64,000 nucleotides of DNA, taken from NCBI GenBank assembly GCA_035760965.1, contig DASTRY010000012.1:1-64000 (forward strand), in the 5' to 3' direction. Shown here one piece after another: positions 34,508-43,249 of this stretch. The DNA comes from JADGHX01 sp035760965. Lineage in GTDB: Bacteria > Pseudomonadota > Gammaproteobacteria > Steroidobacterales > Steroidobacteraceae. Made by a program: the position numbers and the translations under genes. Position 1 is the stretch's first letter, and each line of letters starts with the position of its first letter. The notes beneath the pieces were generated by a model. It was not told where the DNA came from. It saw only the letters and a list, made by a program, of their open reading frames with translations, and ran no database searches.

Positions 34508-37351
34508 ATGAGCCGACGACTTTGCCAAGCGCTGCTCGCGTGCGCCGCGGCATTCTTCATCGTTGACGCGAGCGCGGCCGGTGCGGCGCCGTTCGATCTC
34601 ACCGGCCCCAAGCTCCAGGTGAACGTGACGCGGGGAAGTACGACGCTGCCCGTTGCCGAGGTGCCGCATCTCGCCGCAGGCGATGTGCTCGCGATCCGCG
34701 CCGAATTCCCGGAAACGCAATCCGAGCACTATGTGCTGGTGCTCGGGTTCCTGCGCGGCCCGACCAATCCGCCGCCGAAGAGCTGGTTTTTCCGCTGCGA
34801 GGTGTGGAAGAAGGACTGTGCGGCGAAAGGACTGAACGTCAGCGTACCGGACGGCGCGCAGCAGACGCTGATCTTTCTCGCGCCGGAGACGGGTGGCGAC
34901 TTCAAAACGCTCGTCAACGCGGTGCGCGGCCGGCCGGGCGCGTTCGTGCGCGCCTCGCAGGATCTGAATCAAGCGACGCTCGATCGCTCGCGGCTCGAGC
35001 GCTATCTGACGGCCATCCGCACGCTCAACGCCGGCAACCCTGCGATGCTCAAAGACACGACGCCGCTCCTCGCGCGCAGTCTCGGCATTCGCGTCGACGA
35101 GAAATGCCTCGACAAGATTCCGCAGCTGCAGGCGCCGTGCCTCATGCAAGGGCAGGAGTCGTTGATCCTGAACGACGGCCACAGCACGTCCATCGTCGAG
35201 GCGCTCACGGCGGGACCGGCGAGCGACCTCGCGATGGCGGCGAGCTACACGCCCGAGGCGAAGTACGGCTACTACAGTCCATACATTTCTTCGGTGCTGG
35301 ATCTCGGGCGGTTGTTCGAGTCGTTTCGCGTCGCGAACTATCAGTACATTCCCGCGCTCGCCACGGCGGTGGGCGAGCATCTGCAGTTGACGCTGAACAC
35401 GCCGCCCTCGTTTCACAATCCAAAGTCGGTGCTCGTCGCGTCGCTGCCGGCAATCGAGCAGGCACAGCCGCCGCCGCTGCACGCCGTGAATCCGAAGGAC
35501 ATCTACTGCGCCCGCCGTGACTCGCTCGTACTGCCCGTGGAAGGTGCGCCGCTCGTTTTCTCCACCGAGTACGCGCATCACACCATCCTGCGGCTCACGG
35601 GCAAGAACAAGCACACGATCGACTTGCCCGCGACGGCCGATGCGGCGCGGGGCGGCTTCGTCGTCGACACCTCACCACTCGCGACCGCGAGCCTCGACGA
35701 TCGCTTGCAGGGCTCGCTGCACGGGTACTGGGGTTTCGAGAAGTTCGAGGGACCGCGCTTTCAGCTCGTGAACACGCACGCGCAGCCGTTGATGCCGGCG
35801 TCTCAGGAGGATGCGGCGGTCATCGTCGGGCGCGAGAACACCATTCATCTGCAAGCCGGCAGCGTCGCGTGCATCGATCGCATCATGGTGAAGGACCCCG
35901 CCGGCAAGGAGCTGCAGGTCGACTGGTCGCCGGTGAAGGCGAACGAAGTCGCCATCAACCTGCCGTTGCAGCAGGCGCAGCCGGGCGAGCTCACGGTGCT
36001 CGTCTCGCAGTACGGAGCGAAGGAGCCGCAACCGATCGAGCTGCGCGCGTTTCCCGAAGCCGGCAGGCTCGAGAGCTTCTCGATTCACGCCGGAGAGACG
36101 CAGGGCGTATTGAAAGGGAGCCGGCTGGACGAGGTCGTTGGGCTCACGCTGAAGGGCTACGAGTTCGTGCCGGTGCCGACCGCCCCCGGTGCGAGCAGCG
36201 ATACGCTGCTGATGAGACTGAAGCCGGCGAGCGAGGCGACGAGCGCCGCGACGGCAGATGCGAACACACAAAGCGCCTCCGCACCCGGTGCGAGTTCGAT
36301 GCCGGTGAGCATGACCGCATCTGCGCCCGCTACGAGCGCCCCCTCACCTTTCGAAAGCGCGCTCACGCAAGGCGAATCGACCAAGGCGAAAGTCACCGTC
36401 CGCGACGGGCGCGTGTTCACCGTCAACGTTTCCGTTGGCGCGCCGCGACCTCGAGTCGAGCTGCTCGGCAAGAGCGTTCAGCCGTCCGCGGGCCACGACG
36501 GCAGCAACATTCGCCTGACGAGCGAGAATCAGCTGCCGCAGGACGCGCAGCTCGTGTTCTCCGTGCGCGCGAAGGTGCCGAGCACGATCGGCCGCGACGA
36601 GAGCATCGAAGTCGCCACCGACAACGAGGCGTTCTCGACGCTGCTCACGCTCGCCAATCGTGGGCTCATACTCTCGGATGCGCGAGTCGCCGTGGCGACC
36701 TTCGATCCGGCGAAGGCGTTCGGCGTCTCGGCGTTCGGGCCGTTGAAGTTTCGCGTGATTGCGAACGGCGTACCGGGAGATTGGCAGCCGCTCGGCACGC
36801 TCGTCCGCCTGCCCGAGCTGAAAAGCCTGCAATGCCCGGCGACGCCCGATGAGACGTGCAAGTTGACGGGCGCAAACCTGTTCCTCGTCGACTCGGTCGC
36901 GGGCAACCCGGAGTTCAAGGAAGCGGTGCAGGTCCCGCCTGGATTTCCAGGACGCGCGTTGCCCGTTCCCCACCCCGGCAAGGACGGGCTGTACTTGAAG
37001 CTGCGCGACGATCCGTCGGTCGTGAACGCCGCAACGCTCGCCGCCGAGCCGCTGCCGGCTCCGCCGCCGAGCGACGCGCAGGCCGCCGATTCCAAGCCGG
37101 TCGCGTCATTGGCCCCCGGAAAGTCGTCGGCGCCCCCGCCGAACGACGCACGCCCCGCTGACTCCATGCCCATCGCCGCATTGAACGCCGAAAAATCTCC
37201 GGCGCCGAGCGCCGCGCAAACCGCCGATTCGAAGCCCGTCTCCGCATCGAGCGCCGAACAGGCGCCGTCGACGCAGAACGACTCGAAATCCGCGCCAGCG
37301 CCGGTTGCCCCAGCCGTCACCGAACAAGCGGCCGATAGCGGAGCACAGTAG
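34508..37351 (+). CDS. Large exported hypothetical protein, 947 aa
   Basis: Signal peptide (LCQALLACAAAFFIVDASAAGA) and no membrane helix after it, so probably periplasmic or outer-surface. The middle is beta-rich with cysteines at several positions (FRCEVWKKDC, YCARRD, ACID, CPATPDETCKL), compatible with a large folded extracellular domain. Ser/Ala/Thr-rich linker at about 575-620. The last 90 residues contain about three copies of a roughly 23-residue repeat built on ADSKPVAxL and SAPP. No family recognised. The neighbours are the VOC gene upstream and, convergent, a TonB-dependent receptor. Confidence 0.8.
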   Translation: MSRRLCQALLACAAAFFIVDASAAGAAPFDLTGPKLQVNVTRGSTTLPVAEVPHLAAGDVLAIRAEFPETQSEHYVLVLGFLRGPTNPPPKSWFFRCEVWKKDCAAKGLNVSVPDGAQQTLIFLAPETGGDFKTLVNAVRGRPGAFVRASQDLNQATLDRSRLERYLTAIRTLNAGNPAMLKDTTPLLARSLGIRVDEKCLDKIPQLQAPCLMQGQESLILNDGHSTSIVEALTAGPASDLAMAASYTPEAKYGYYSPYISSVLDLGRLFESFRVANYQYIPALATAVGEHLQLTLNTPPSFHNPKSVLVASLPAIEQAQPPPLHAVNPKDIYCARRDSLVLPVEGAPLVFSTEYAHHTILRLTGKNKHTIDLPATADAARGGFVVDTSPLATASLDDRLQGSLHGYWGFEKFEGPRFQLVNTHAQPLMPASQEDAAVIVGRENTIHLQAGSVACIDRIMVKDPAGKELQVDWSPVKANEVAINLPLQQAQPGELTVLVSQYGAKEPQPIELRAFPEAGRLESFSIHAGETQGVLKGSRLDEVVGLTLKGYEFVPVPTAPGASSDTLLMRLKPASEATSAATADANTQSASAPGASSMPVSMTASAPATSAPSPFESALTQGESTKAKVTVRDGRVFTVNVSVGAPRPRVELLGKSVQPSAGHDGSNIRLTSENQLPQDAQLVFSVRAKVPSTIGRDESIEVATDNEAFSTLLTLANRGLILSDARVAVATFDPAKAFGVSAFGPLKFRVIANGVPGDWQPLGTLVRLPELKSLQCPATPDETCKLTGANLFLVDSVAGNPEFKEAVQVPPGFPGRALPVPHPGKDGLYLKLRDDPSVVNAATLAAEPLPAPPPSDAQAADSKPVASLAPGKSSAPPPNDARPADSMPIAALNAEKSPAPSAAQTADSKPVSASSAEQAPSTQNDSKSAPAPVAPAVTEQAADSGAQ

Positions 37352-37464
37352 AGTCGCGGCGCCTTAGAGCGGCCGCATCTGCGCGGCGCGCGTGACGGCA
37401 TCGCTCTCTCGATAAGACGGCGCGCCGGAGTGCCATCGCGACCCTGCACGTGGCTACGGGTCGC

Positions 37465-37486
37465 GGCGCGCCTTCCGTGGCGCGCC
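37465..37486. terminator. GC-rich hairpin between convergent genes, possible bidirectional terminator
   Basis: GGCGCGCC (37465-37472) and GGCGCGCC (37479-37486) form a perfect 8-bp stem with loop TTCCGT, between the exported protein (ends 37351) and the receptor (ends 37512). No T run follows, only a C/T-rich stretch, so intrinsic termination is uncertain; a third GGCGCGCC lies nearby at about 37423. Confidence 0.4.
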
Positions 37487-37511
37487 CGCTCCCCCTCTAA
37501 CCGGCATGCTC

Positions 37512-39884
37512 TTAGAAATTACGCCTGATCGTGAAGCCCCATTCGCGCGGCCGACCCGGCTGGCCATCCGAATGGCCGGCAGCGGTGAACTGATCGGTGC
37601 GGCTCAGGAAGTAGTACTCGTCCGTGAAGTTCGTCAGCTCGAGCGCCGCTTCCCACTTCTCATCGGGTGCACGCCACGTGAGGCGCGCGTTGCCGACCGT
37701 GTAGCTCGCAATGCGATTGGTCGCCAGGTTGTTGCCGTTCGTATAGAGATCGCCCTGATAGCTCACGTCGACGCGCGGCGTGATCGTGCCGCGCTCGCCG
37801 AGCGCGATCTCGTACTGCATCCCAAGGCTCCACTTCCGTGTGGGCATGTACGGCGGACGATAGCTGAGCTGAATGCCCGTGGGCCGAGTCGGGCCGCCGA
37901 CGGCCGGGTTGATCGAGGTGTAGTCGAACTTCAGGTAGCTGTACGACGCATCGATCAGCAGGTGATCGATCGGCCGGATCACCGACTCGAGCTCGAGCCC
38001 CTTGATCTCCGCATCGCCCGCATTGGCCCAGGCGCCGCAGGGCGAGCCCGTGCCGCCGAACTGCGGGCAGGTCTGCAGACCGAGCTGCAGGTCTTCGTAC
38101 TTGCTGAAGAACACCGAGGCATTCAGCCGCAGCGCGTGATCGAACCAGTCGGACTTCACGCCGAGCTCGTACGAATCCAGCGTCTCGGGATCGAACGGCA
38201 CCGCCTGCCCCGGAATGAAGGGCCGCGGGCTCACGCCGCCGCCCTTGAAGCCGGTGGAGAACTGGACGTACGTCATCACCGCGTCCGTCCAGTTGTATTG
38301 GCCGGCGATGCGGTAGTCCAGGTTGTTGCCCTCGTAGTTGCTCTTCAGACCGTCGAGCACACCCAGCGCGGGATGCGGCGCACCGTCGCGCGTGCGGCGT
38401 ACGAACGTGTAGTCCTTGTGCTCTTCCGTGTAGCGCAGACCACCCGTCACCGTCAGCCTGTCGGTCAGGTGATATGCGAGATGCGCGAACGCGGCCTGCG
38501 TGTCCGCATTGACCACATCGTTCTGCTGGAACTGCAGCGGCCCGGTGTAGCGCAAGTCCTGCCACGTCTCGTATCGTGATTGCTGGTCCATGTAGAATGC
38601 CCCGAGCGTGTACTCGAAGCGCCCCGCGAACGCGCCGTTCAAACGCAGCTCCTGGCTGAAGGAATGGAACGGAAGCGTGCCGACGCCGAGCGAGCTCGCA
38701 AGCGGCGACAGATCGTTGTCGTTCGAGAAGCCGCTGTCGTACTCGCGGTACGCGCTGATCGAAACGAGCGACAGCGAGTCGGTCAGCGACCAGTCGGCCT
38801 GGAGCGAAGTGCCCCAGCCGTCGAAGAACTGCCGCGGATCGGCGCGCGTCTCCAGCAGCGGCGCGCCGCTCGTCGTCGTGCCGGGCGGGTTGTAGTAACC
38901 CGCGTAGTTGTAATACGAGCCCTTCGGAACGACGAACGTCGAGAGCGGAATGCTCGTTGCGCCGGGTACCTGCTGCACGTTCGGTCGCACCTGCGAGCTG
39001 CCGTCGACGAGCACGGTGCCGGTCGGGTTGCGATCGTCGTGCGTGTAGTCGACGGCGAGATTGATCTCGAGCGCGTCGGTTGCGACCCAGCGCAACGCGC
39101 CGCGTACGGCGTCGAGATTCACATTGCTGTCGTAGTCGATCACGCAGCCGGCGGTGGCCGAGCGCAGCGCCGGGATGCCGCTGTTCGGAAAATCGCAGCC
39201 GTAGTCGCGGCGCGCGATGTAGCCGCGCTGCCGCTTGCTCACGCCGGCGACTCGCGCGAACAGGTTGTCGGCCAGCGCGAAGTCCGTGCTGCCGCGCAGG
39301 TCCACGCGATCACGCGAGCCGTAGGTCGCAGCGAGGTAGCCGCTGCCGTCTCCCTTGGGCTTCTTCGAATAGAGCTTCACCGCGCCGCCGATCGAGTTGC
39401 GCCCCGCCAGCGTGCCTTGCGGTCCGCGCAGAATCTCGACGCGATCGAGATCGAGCAGGTCGAGCATCGAGCCGGTGAGCGTCGCGTAGTACACGTCGTC
39501 GACGTAGATGCCGACGCCCGGCTCCAGCGCCGGATTGAAATCCACCTGCCCGATGCCGCGGATCGACGCCGCGATGGACGGCCCGAAGGTCGGACCCTGC
39601 TGGTTGAGCGTGACGTTCGGCGCCTGGTTCGTAAGCTCGGTGATGTTGGTTTGGCTGCGCGCTTCGAGCATTCCGGCCGATATGGCGGTGATCGCCAGCG
39701 GCGTTTCCTGAACGTTCTGCTCTCGGAATTGGGCGGTGGTCACGACTACCTCTTGCAGAGCATCCTCCGGCTCGGAAGGCGCGTTCTGCGCGAAAGCGAC
39801 GCTCGTGAGACCGGCTGCCAGGATGGCGCGAACCGCGAAGGCAACGGCCCCCGAACCATTGCCCGAGATTCGATTGATCGACAT
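37512..39884 (-). CDS. TonB-dependent receptor, 790 aa
   Basis: Signal peptide (ILAAGLTSVAFAQ), TonB-box-like EVVVTTAQFREQNVQE, plug with SIRGIGQVDFNPALEPGVGI and VEILRGPQGTLAGRNSIGGAV, then the beta-barrel with the closing WGFTIRRNF (terminal Phe for BAM recognition). The plug sequence is that of the widespread proteobacterial receptors for iron chelates, terpenoids or other hydrophobic ligands, common in degraders; the ligand is not known. A GC hairpin lies downstream. The FecR-like gene further along has no ECF sigma partner and could still act on this receptor. Confidence 0.95.
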   Translation of the reverse strand: MSINRISGNGSGAVAFAVRAILAAGLTSVAFAQNAPSEPEDALQEVVVTTAQFREQNVQETPLAITAISAGMLEARSQTNITELTNQAPNVTLNQQGPTFGPSIAASIRGIGQVDFNPALEPGVGIYVDDVYYATLTGSMLDLLDLDRVEILRGPQGTLAGRNSIGGAVKLYSKKPKGDGSGYLAATYGSRDRVDLRGSTDFALADNLFARVAGVSKRQRGYIARRDYGCDFPNSGIPALRSATAGCVIDYDSNVNLDAVRGALRWVATDALEINLAVDYTHDDRNPTGTVLVDGSSQVRPNVQQVPGATSIPLSTFVVPKGSYYNYAGYYNPPGTTTSGAPLLETRADPRQFFDGWGTSLQADWSLTDSLSLVSISAYREYDSGFSNDNDLSPLASSLGVGTLPFHSFSQELRLNGAFAGRFEYTLGAFYMDQQSRYETWQDLRYTGPLQFQQNDVVNADTQAAFAHLAYHLTDRLTVTGGLRYTEEHKDYTFVRRTRDGAPHPALGVLDGLKSNYEGNNLDYRIAGQYNWTDAVMTYVQFSTGFKGGGVSPRPFIPGQAVPFDPETLDSYELGVKSDWFDHALRLNASVFFSKYEDLQLGLQTCPQFGGTGSPCGAWANAGDAEIKGLELESVIRPIDHLLIDASYSYLKFDYTSINPAVGGPTRPTGIQLSYRPPYMPTRKWSLGMQYEIALGERGTITPRVDVSYQGDLYTNGNNLATNRIASYTVGNARLTWRAPDEKWEAALELTNFTDEYYFLSRTDQFTAAGHSDGQPGRPREWGFTIRRNF

Positions 39885-40060
39885 GCTTTAGTTCTCCCCC
39901 CGCAACTGCGCGGAGGGGGAACGTTAGCTGCGTAGGGCCGCCCGTCTTGACTCAACCGGCAGCGGGATTTGAACAGGGTGGAAACCCACGGCTATGCGCG
40001 CTGGCGCGCAGCCGTTTCACTGCGTCCCCCGAGGCAGGGCAGACACACCCAGATCTACCC

Positions 40061-41836
40061 TCACTGCGAGGCGCGCGCCTTGCGCGACGCGATCCAGCGG
40101 TTGGTGCGCGCATCGAGCAGGTCGAGAGGCAGCACGCCGCCATTCAGCATCTCGTCGTGGAACTCGCGGATGTCGAACGCCGGTCCAAGCTCGCGTTTGG
40201 CACGCTCGCGCAGCTCGCGGAACTTCAGCTGACCGAGCTTGTAGGCCAGCGCCTGTCCCGGCCATGAGATGTAGCGATCCGTCTCGGATTGGATCGTCGG
40301 CTCGTCCACCGCATCGGTCTTGCGGAAGAAATCCACCACTTGCTCGCGCGACCACCCTTTCGCGTGAATGCCCGTATCCACGACGAGCCGCACGGCGCGG
40401 AACAGCTCGCTCGAGAGCCGTCCGTAGTCGCTCACCGGATCTTGATAGAGACCGACCTCCTTGCCGAGCTCCTCGGCGTAGAGCGCCCAGCCCTCCGAGT
40501 ACCCGGAATTGCCGCCATAGCGGCGGAACTTTGGCAAGCCCGGCAGGCTCTGCGCGACGGAGCGCTGCAGGTGATGACCCGGCACGCCTTCGTGGTATGC
40601 GACGGCCTCGTCGAGCACGAGCGAGCGTTGCTCGAAATGAGACACCGCGACCACGATGCGTCCGGGGCGCTTGCCGTCGGGCGTGCCCGCCTGATAGTGC
40701 GTGGCCGCCGCCGCGTCGAACGGCGGAATCGGCTCGACGGTCACCGGAGAATTCGGAATGAAGCCGAACAGCTCCGGCAATTTGGGCTGCATCTGCGCGA
40801 TGGCATTGCGGAAGTAGTCGACGATCTGCTGCTCGGACTTCGGCTGGTAGGCGGGATTCTTGCTCAAGGACTCGCGGAACGACGCGAGATCCGCGAACCC
40901 CTGCTTGCGCGCGATGGCGAGCATCTCGCTTTCGATGCGCGCGATCTCACGCAGCCCGATCCGGTGGATCTGCTCGGGCGTGAGATCGGTGAGCGTCGTG
41001 CGATACACGATGTCGTTGCGGTAGCGCTTCTCCCCGCCCGGCAGCGATGTCACGGCCAGCGTCGTGCGCCCATGAGGCGCGTATTCCTTCGCGATGAACT
41101 CGCCGAACTCCCGGTACGCCGGCAGCACTTCGTTCGTCACGGCGTCGGTGATCGCCTGGGTCAGCCGCTCCCGATCCGCCGCCGAGATGCTTGCGGGGAA
41201 CTTCTTCGTCGGCAACAGGAACGGATTGGCCGCGATCACGCCCGCGCACTGCTCCGGCACTTTCTCGAGGAGAAAACGCACGGGCATCAGGTGTTCCTTC
41301 ATTCCCGCGCGCAGCACCTCCTCGGTCTGCCGGAATGCGTTCGGAATTTGATGCAGGCGGGCGATGTAGTCTTCGTACTGCTTCACCGTATCGAACGGCA
41401 CGGCGAGCGGCAGGTCCGCGAAGTGCCGATGCGGGCCGTCCACCTGGCTCACCGGCATCGCGTACTCCTTGAAATCGTAGTTCGCGAGGCGCTGCTCGAG
41501 CGTGCGCTGGAGGACGGCGTGTGAGAGCGCATCCTGCTCCGGAAAACCGTCGACGGGGATGGCCTTCAGGCGCTTCAGGAACGACTCATCGCCCGCATGC
41601 TGGCGGCGGATACCTGCGAGCGAGTAGTCGTTGAGCTTGTCATTGAAGCGATAGTCGCCGCGCGCCGTCGCAAACTCGGGATGCATCTGCAGATCGTATT
41701 CGTACTGCTCTTCGAACAGCGCGTTCTGCGCGGCAAGTCGTGCTTCGACGGACGTTGCAGGCGCGGCGTCTGCCAGCGCGGATGCGACGATGGCAAGGCA
41801 TGCAGCCAAGCCGACAAGCGGGGTTCGAGTGCGCAT
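40061..41836 (-). CDS. DUF885 family protein, putative zinc peptidase, exported
   Basis: 591 aa with a signal peptide (LVGLAACLAIVASALADA). The conserved YHEGVPGHHLQ (near residue 415) and downstream YSEGWALYAEEL carry the His/Glu arrangement of DUF885 zinc-metallopeptidase-like proteins. Hydrophilic helices fill the rest. Probably periplasmic; peptide or other amide substrate unknown. It stands alone between a receptor and a FecR-like gene, with 176 bp upstream and 176 bp downstream that contain nothing recognised. Confidence 0.9.
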   Translation of the reverse strand: MRTRTPLVGLAACLAIVASALADAAPATSVEARLAAQNALFEEQYEYDLQMHPEFATARGDYRFNDKLNDYSLAGIRRQHAGDESFLKRLKAIPVDGFPEQDALSHAVLQRTLEQRLANYDFKEYAMPVSQVDGPHRHFADLPLAVPFDTVKQYEDYIARLHQIPNAFRQTEEVLRAGMKEHLMPVRFLLEKVPEQCAGVIAANPFLLPTKKFPASISAADRERLTQAITDAVTNEVLPAYREFGEFIAKEYAPHGRTTLAVTSLPGGEKRYRNDIVYRTTLTDLTPEQIHRIGLREIARIESEMLAIARKQGFADLASFRESLSKNPAYQPKSEQQIVDYFRNAIAQMQPKLPELFGFIPNSPVTVEPIPPFDAAAATHYQAGTPDGKRPGRIVVAVSHFEQRSLVLDEAVAYHEGVPGHHLQRSVAQSLPGLPKFRRYGGNSGYSEGWALYAEELGKEVGLYQDPVSDYGRLSSELFRAVRLVVDTGIHAKGWSREQVVDFFRKTDAVDEPTIQSETDRYISWPGQALAYKLGQLKFRELRERAKRELGPAFDIREFHDEMLNGGVLPLDLLDARTNRWIASRKARASQ

Positions 41837-42013
41837 GGGGGGACTTCGCGAACGTTTGCTGGGGCCGTCGATGGTAGCAGCACGACCACTCCCGCAAGCT
41901 ACGTGGCACGGCGCTTCGTCGCGCGTGGAAGTTGTTTCAGCGCGCGCTCGAGAACAGCGCTGCGCTGGACGAGCTTGCCACCCGGTGCGAGGCAGGCCGC
42001 GCGCCGACCCTTT

Positions 42014-42796
42014 TCACTGAATCGCCGGCCTGCGGATCGACTGGAACCCCGGATAGACGCGCGCCGTTTCGAGAGGCCGCACGATGGCTTCGCCGTACGT
42101 CAGATTCTCGCTCCGCTGCGCGTCCGTTTCTGGGCGGCGCGGCGTAGCGAACTGCACTTTGACGGTTCCCGCACTGACGGCGAGCTCGATGAGCTCCGGT
42201 GTCAGCACCTGCATCGCGAAGCGCCCACCCATCGCCTGAAAGTCGCGCTTACCGGCATGCACGTTGAAGGGCCAGTCCGGGTCGTGCGCCACCGCGAAGC
42301 GCGCAGCGCCGTAATCGAGCTTCACGTTGCGCCAGGGTCGCGAATATTCGACTGACACACGTGTCGCCGGGCTGAGCACGAGAGTGCTGCCGTCCGGGAG
42401 CTGCACGTTGCGCCGCTCGTCGATGCCGCTGACGTACGTCGTGCGCGCGAGGATCGTTCGGGGCAGGTGCGAGCCGTCGAAGTAGGACCACAGCGTGCGA
42501 CCGTCGAGCAGCGCGTTGGTCAACATCACCACCACGCCGATCGCGACTGCGAACGCGAGAGCCGTGATCGCCAGATTGCGTCGCGACCGCCGGCGGGTGC
42601 GCTTCGATTCCTCGGGCAGGAGTTGCTCGAGCAGCGCCATGACCTCCGGTCCGTGCCAGGAGGAGGCCATGTGAACGATGGTGCGTCGATTTTCAGGCGC
42701 CCGCAGCCAGTCGTTCAGCGCCGGCCCGTCCTCCTTGTCCAGGCCGCGGGCCAACTTCGTGAGCCACAGGGACGCCTGCTCGCGGGTCGTGTCCAT
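42014..42796 (-). CDS. FecR-like membrane anti-sigma regulator, no sigma partner nearby
   Basis: 260 aa from ATG 42796 (MDTTREQ); longer open sequence to 44101 lacks coding character and overlaps the M48 gene. Residues 1-60 match the FecR N-terminal cytoplasmic domain (REQASLWLTKLARGLDKED, then ALNDWLRAPENRRTIV). A membrane helix at about 75-98 (LAITALAFAVAIGVVVMLT) leads to the periplasmic FecR domain (VQLPDGSTLVLSPATRVSVEY and later). FecR proteins control an ECF sigma factor in response to a TonB receptor. No ECF sigma gene is beside it. A short membrane protein gene lies just upstream. Confidence 0.85.
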   Translation of the reverse strand: MDTTREQASLWLTKLARGLDKEDGPALNDWLRAPENRRTIVHMASSWHGPEVMALLEQLLPEESKRTRRRSRRNLAITALAFAVAIGVVVMLTNALLDGRTLWSYFDGSHLPRTILARTTYVSGIDERRNVQLPDGSTLVLSPATRVSVEYSRPWRNVKLDYGAARFAVAHDPDWPFNVHAGKRDFQAMGGRFAMQVLTPELIELAVSAGTVKVQFATPRRPETDAQRSENLTYGEAIVRPLETARVYPGFQSIRRPAIQ

Positions 42797-42828
42797 CACC
42801 GGTCTAACGGCCCGAGGCGCTTTCGGCG

Positions 42829-43059
42829 TCAACGAGCTTGGCGCGACTTGTCCGGGCGTGCGGCCAACCTGCGTTCGATCCGACGCCGCTGCGGCCCGCG
42901 GCGAACGCTTGCGTCGATTTCCGCGCAGGCCGCGCGCGAGTCCCAATAGAGCTGCCGGTGCTCCGGCGGCCGCGGCACGTGCCGGCGCCGCGGCAACAGG
43001 CTGATGATGATGGATATCGCAGCCATCACGAGGGCAAGAATGGGTGCCAGGTCCGTCAT
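42829..43059 (-). CDS. Small membrane protein, 76 aa
   Basis: ATG 43059 with a GGGAT stretch nine bases upstream. One N-terminal membrane helix (ILALVMAAISIIISLLP) is followed by a very basic, Arg-rich tail that would face the cytoplasm. It sits 32 bp upstream of the FecR-like gene on the same strand and divergent from the M48 gene, so the two may be one unit. No family recognised; the Arg-rich tail could also reflect a frame open by chance in GC-rich DNA. Confidence 0.45.
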   Translation of the reverse strand: MTDLAPILALVMAAISIIISLLPRRRHVPRPPEHRQLYWDSRAACAEIDASVRRGPQRRRIERRLAARPDKSRQAR

Positions 43060-43249
43060 CGGTGATCCCGCTCTTTCTCATCCAGATTTCTCGCGGGAGG
43101 CGTGATTGTAGACCCCTGGAGCACGGCGTCCATCGCTTCCCGACAGCACCCCTATGACCGCGGGCCGCCGAGGCGGCGTTCACGCTCGCGGGCAAAATTA
43201 TCGGTATGCAATTTGCTCGCAGATGAGCGGCTGCTGGACCCGGGAATCC

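Noticed and set aside
39955..40030. Possible tRNA on the minus strand (GGATTTGAAC resembles a T-loop)
   Set aside because: The T-stem does not pair (CCCTG against CCCGC) and no acceptor, D or anticodon stems can be placed around it.
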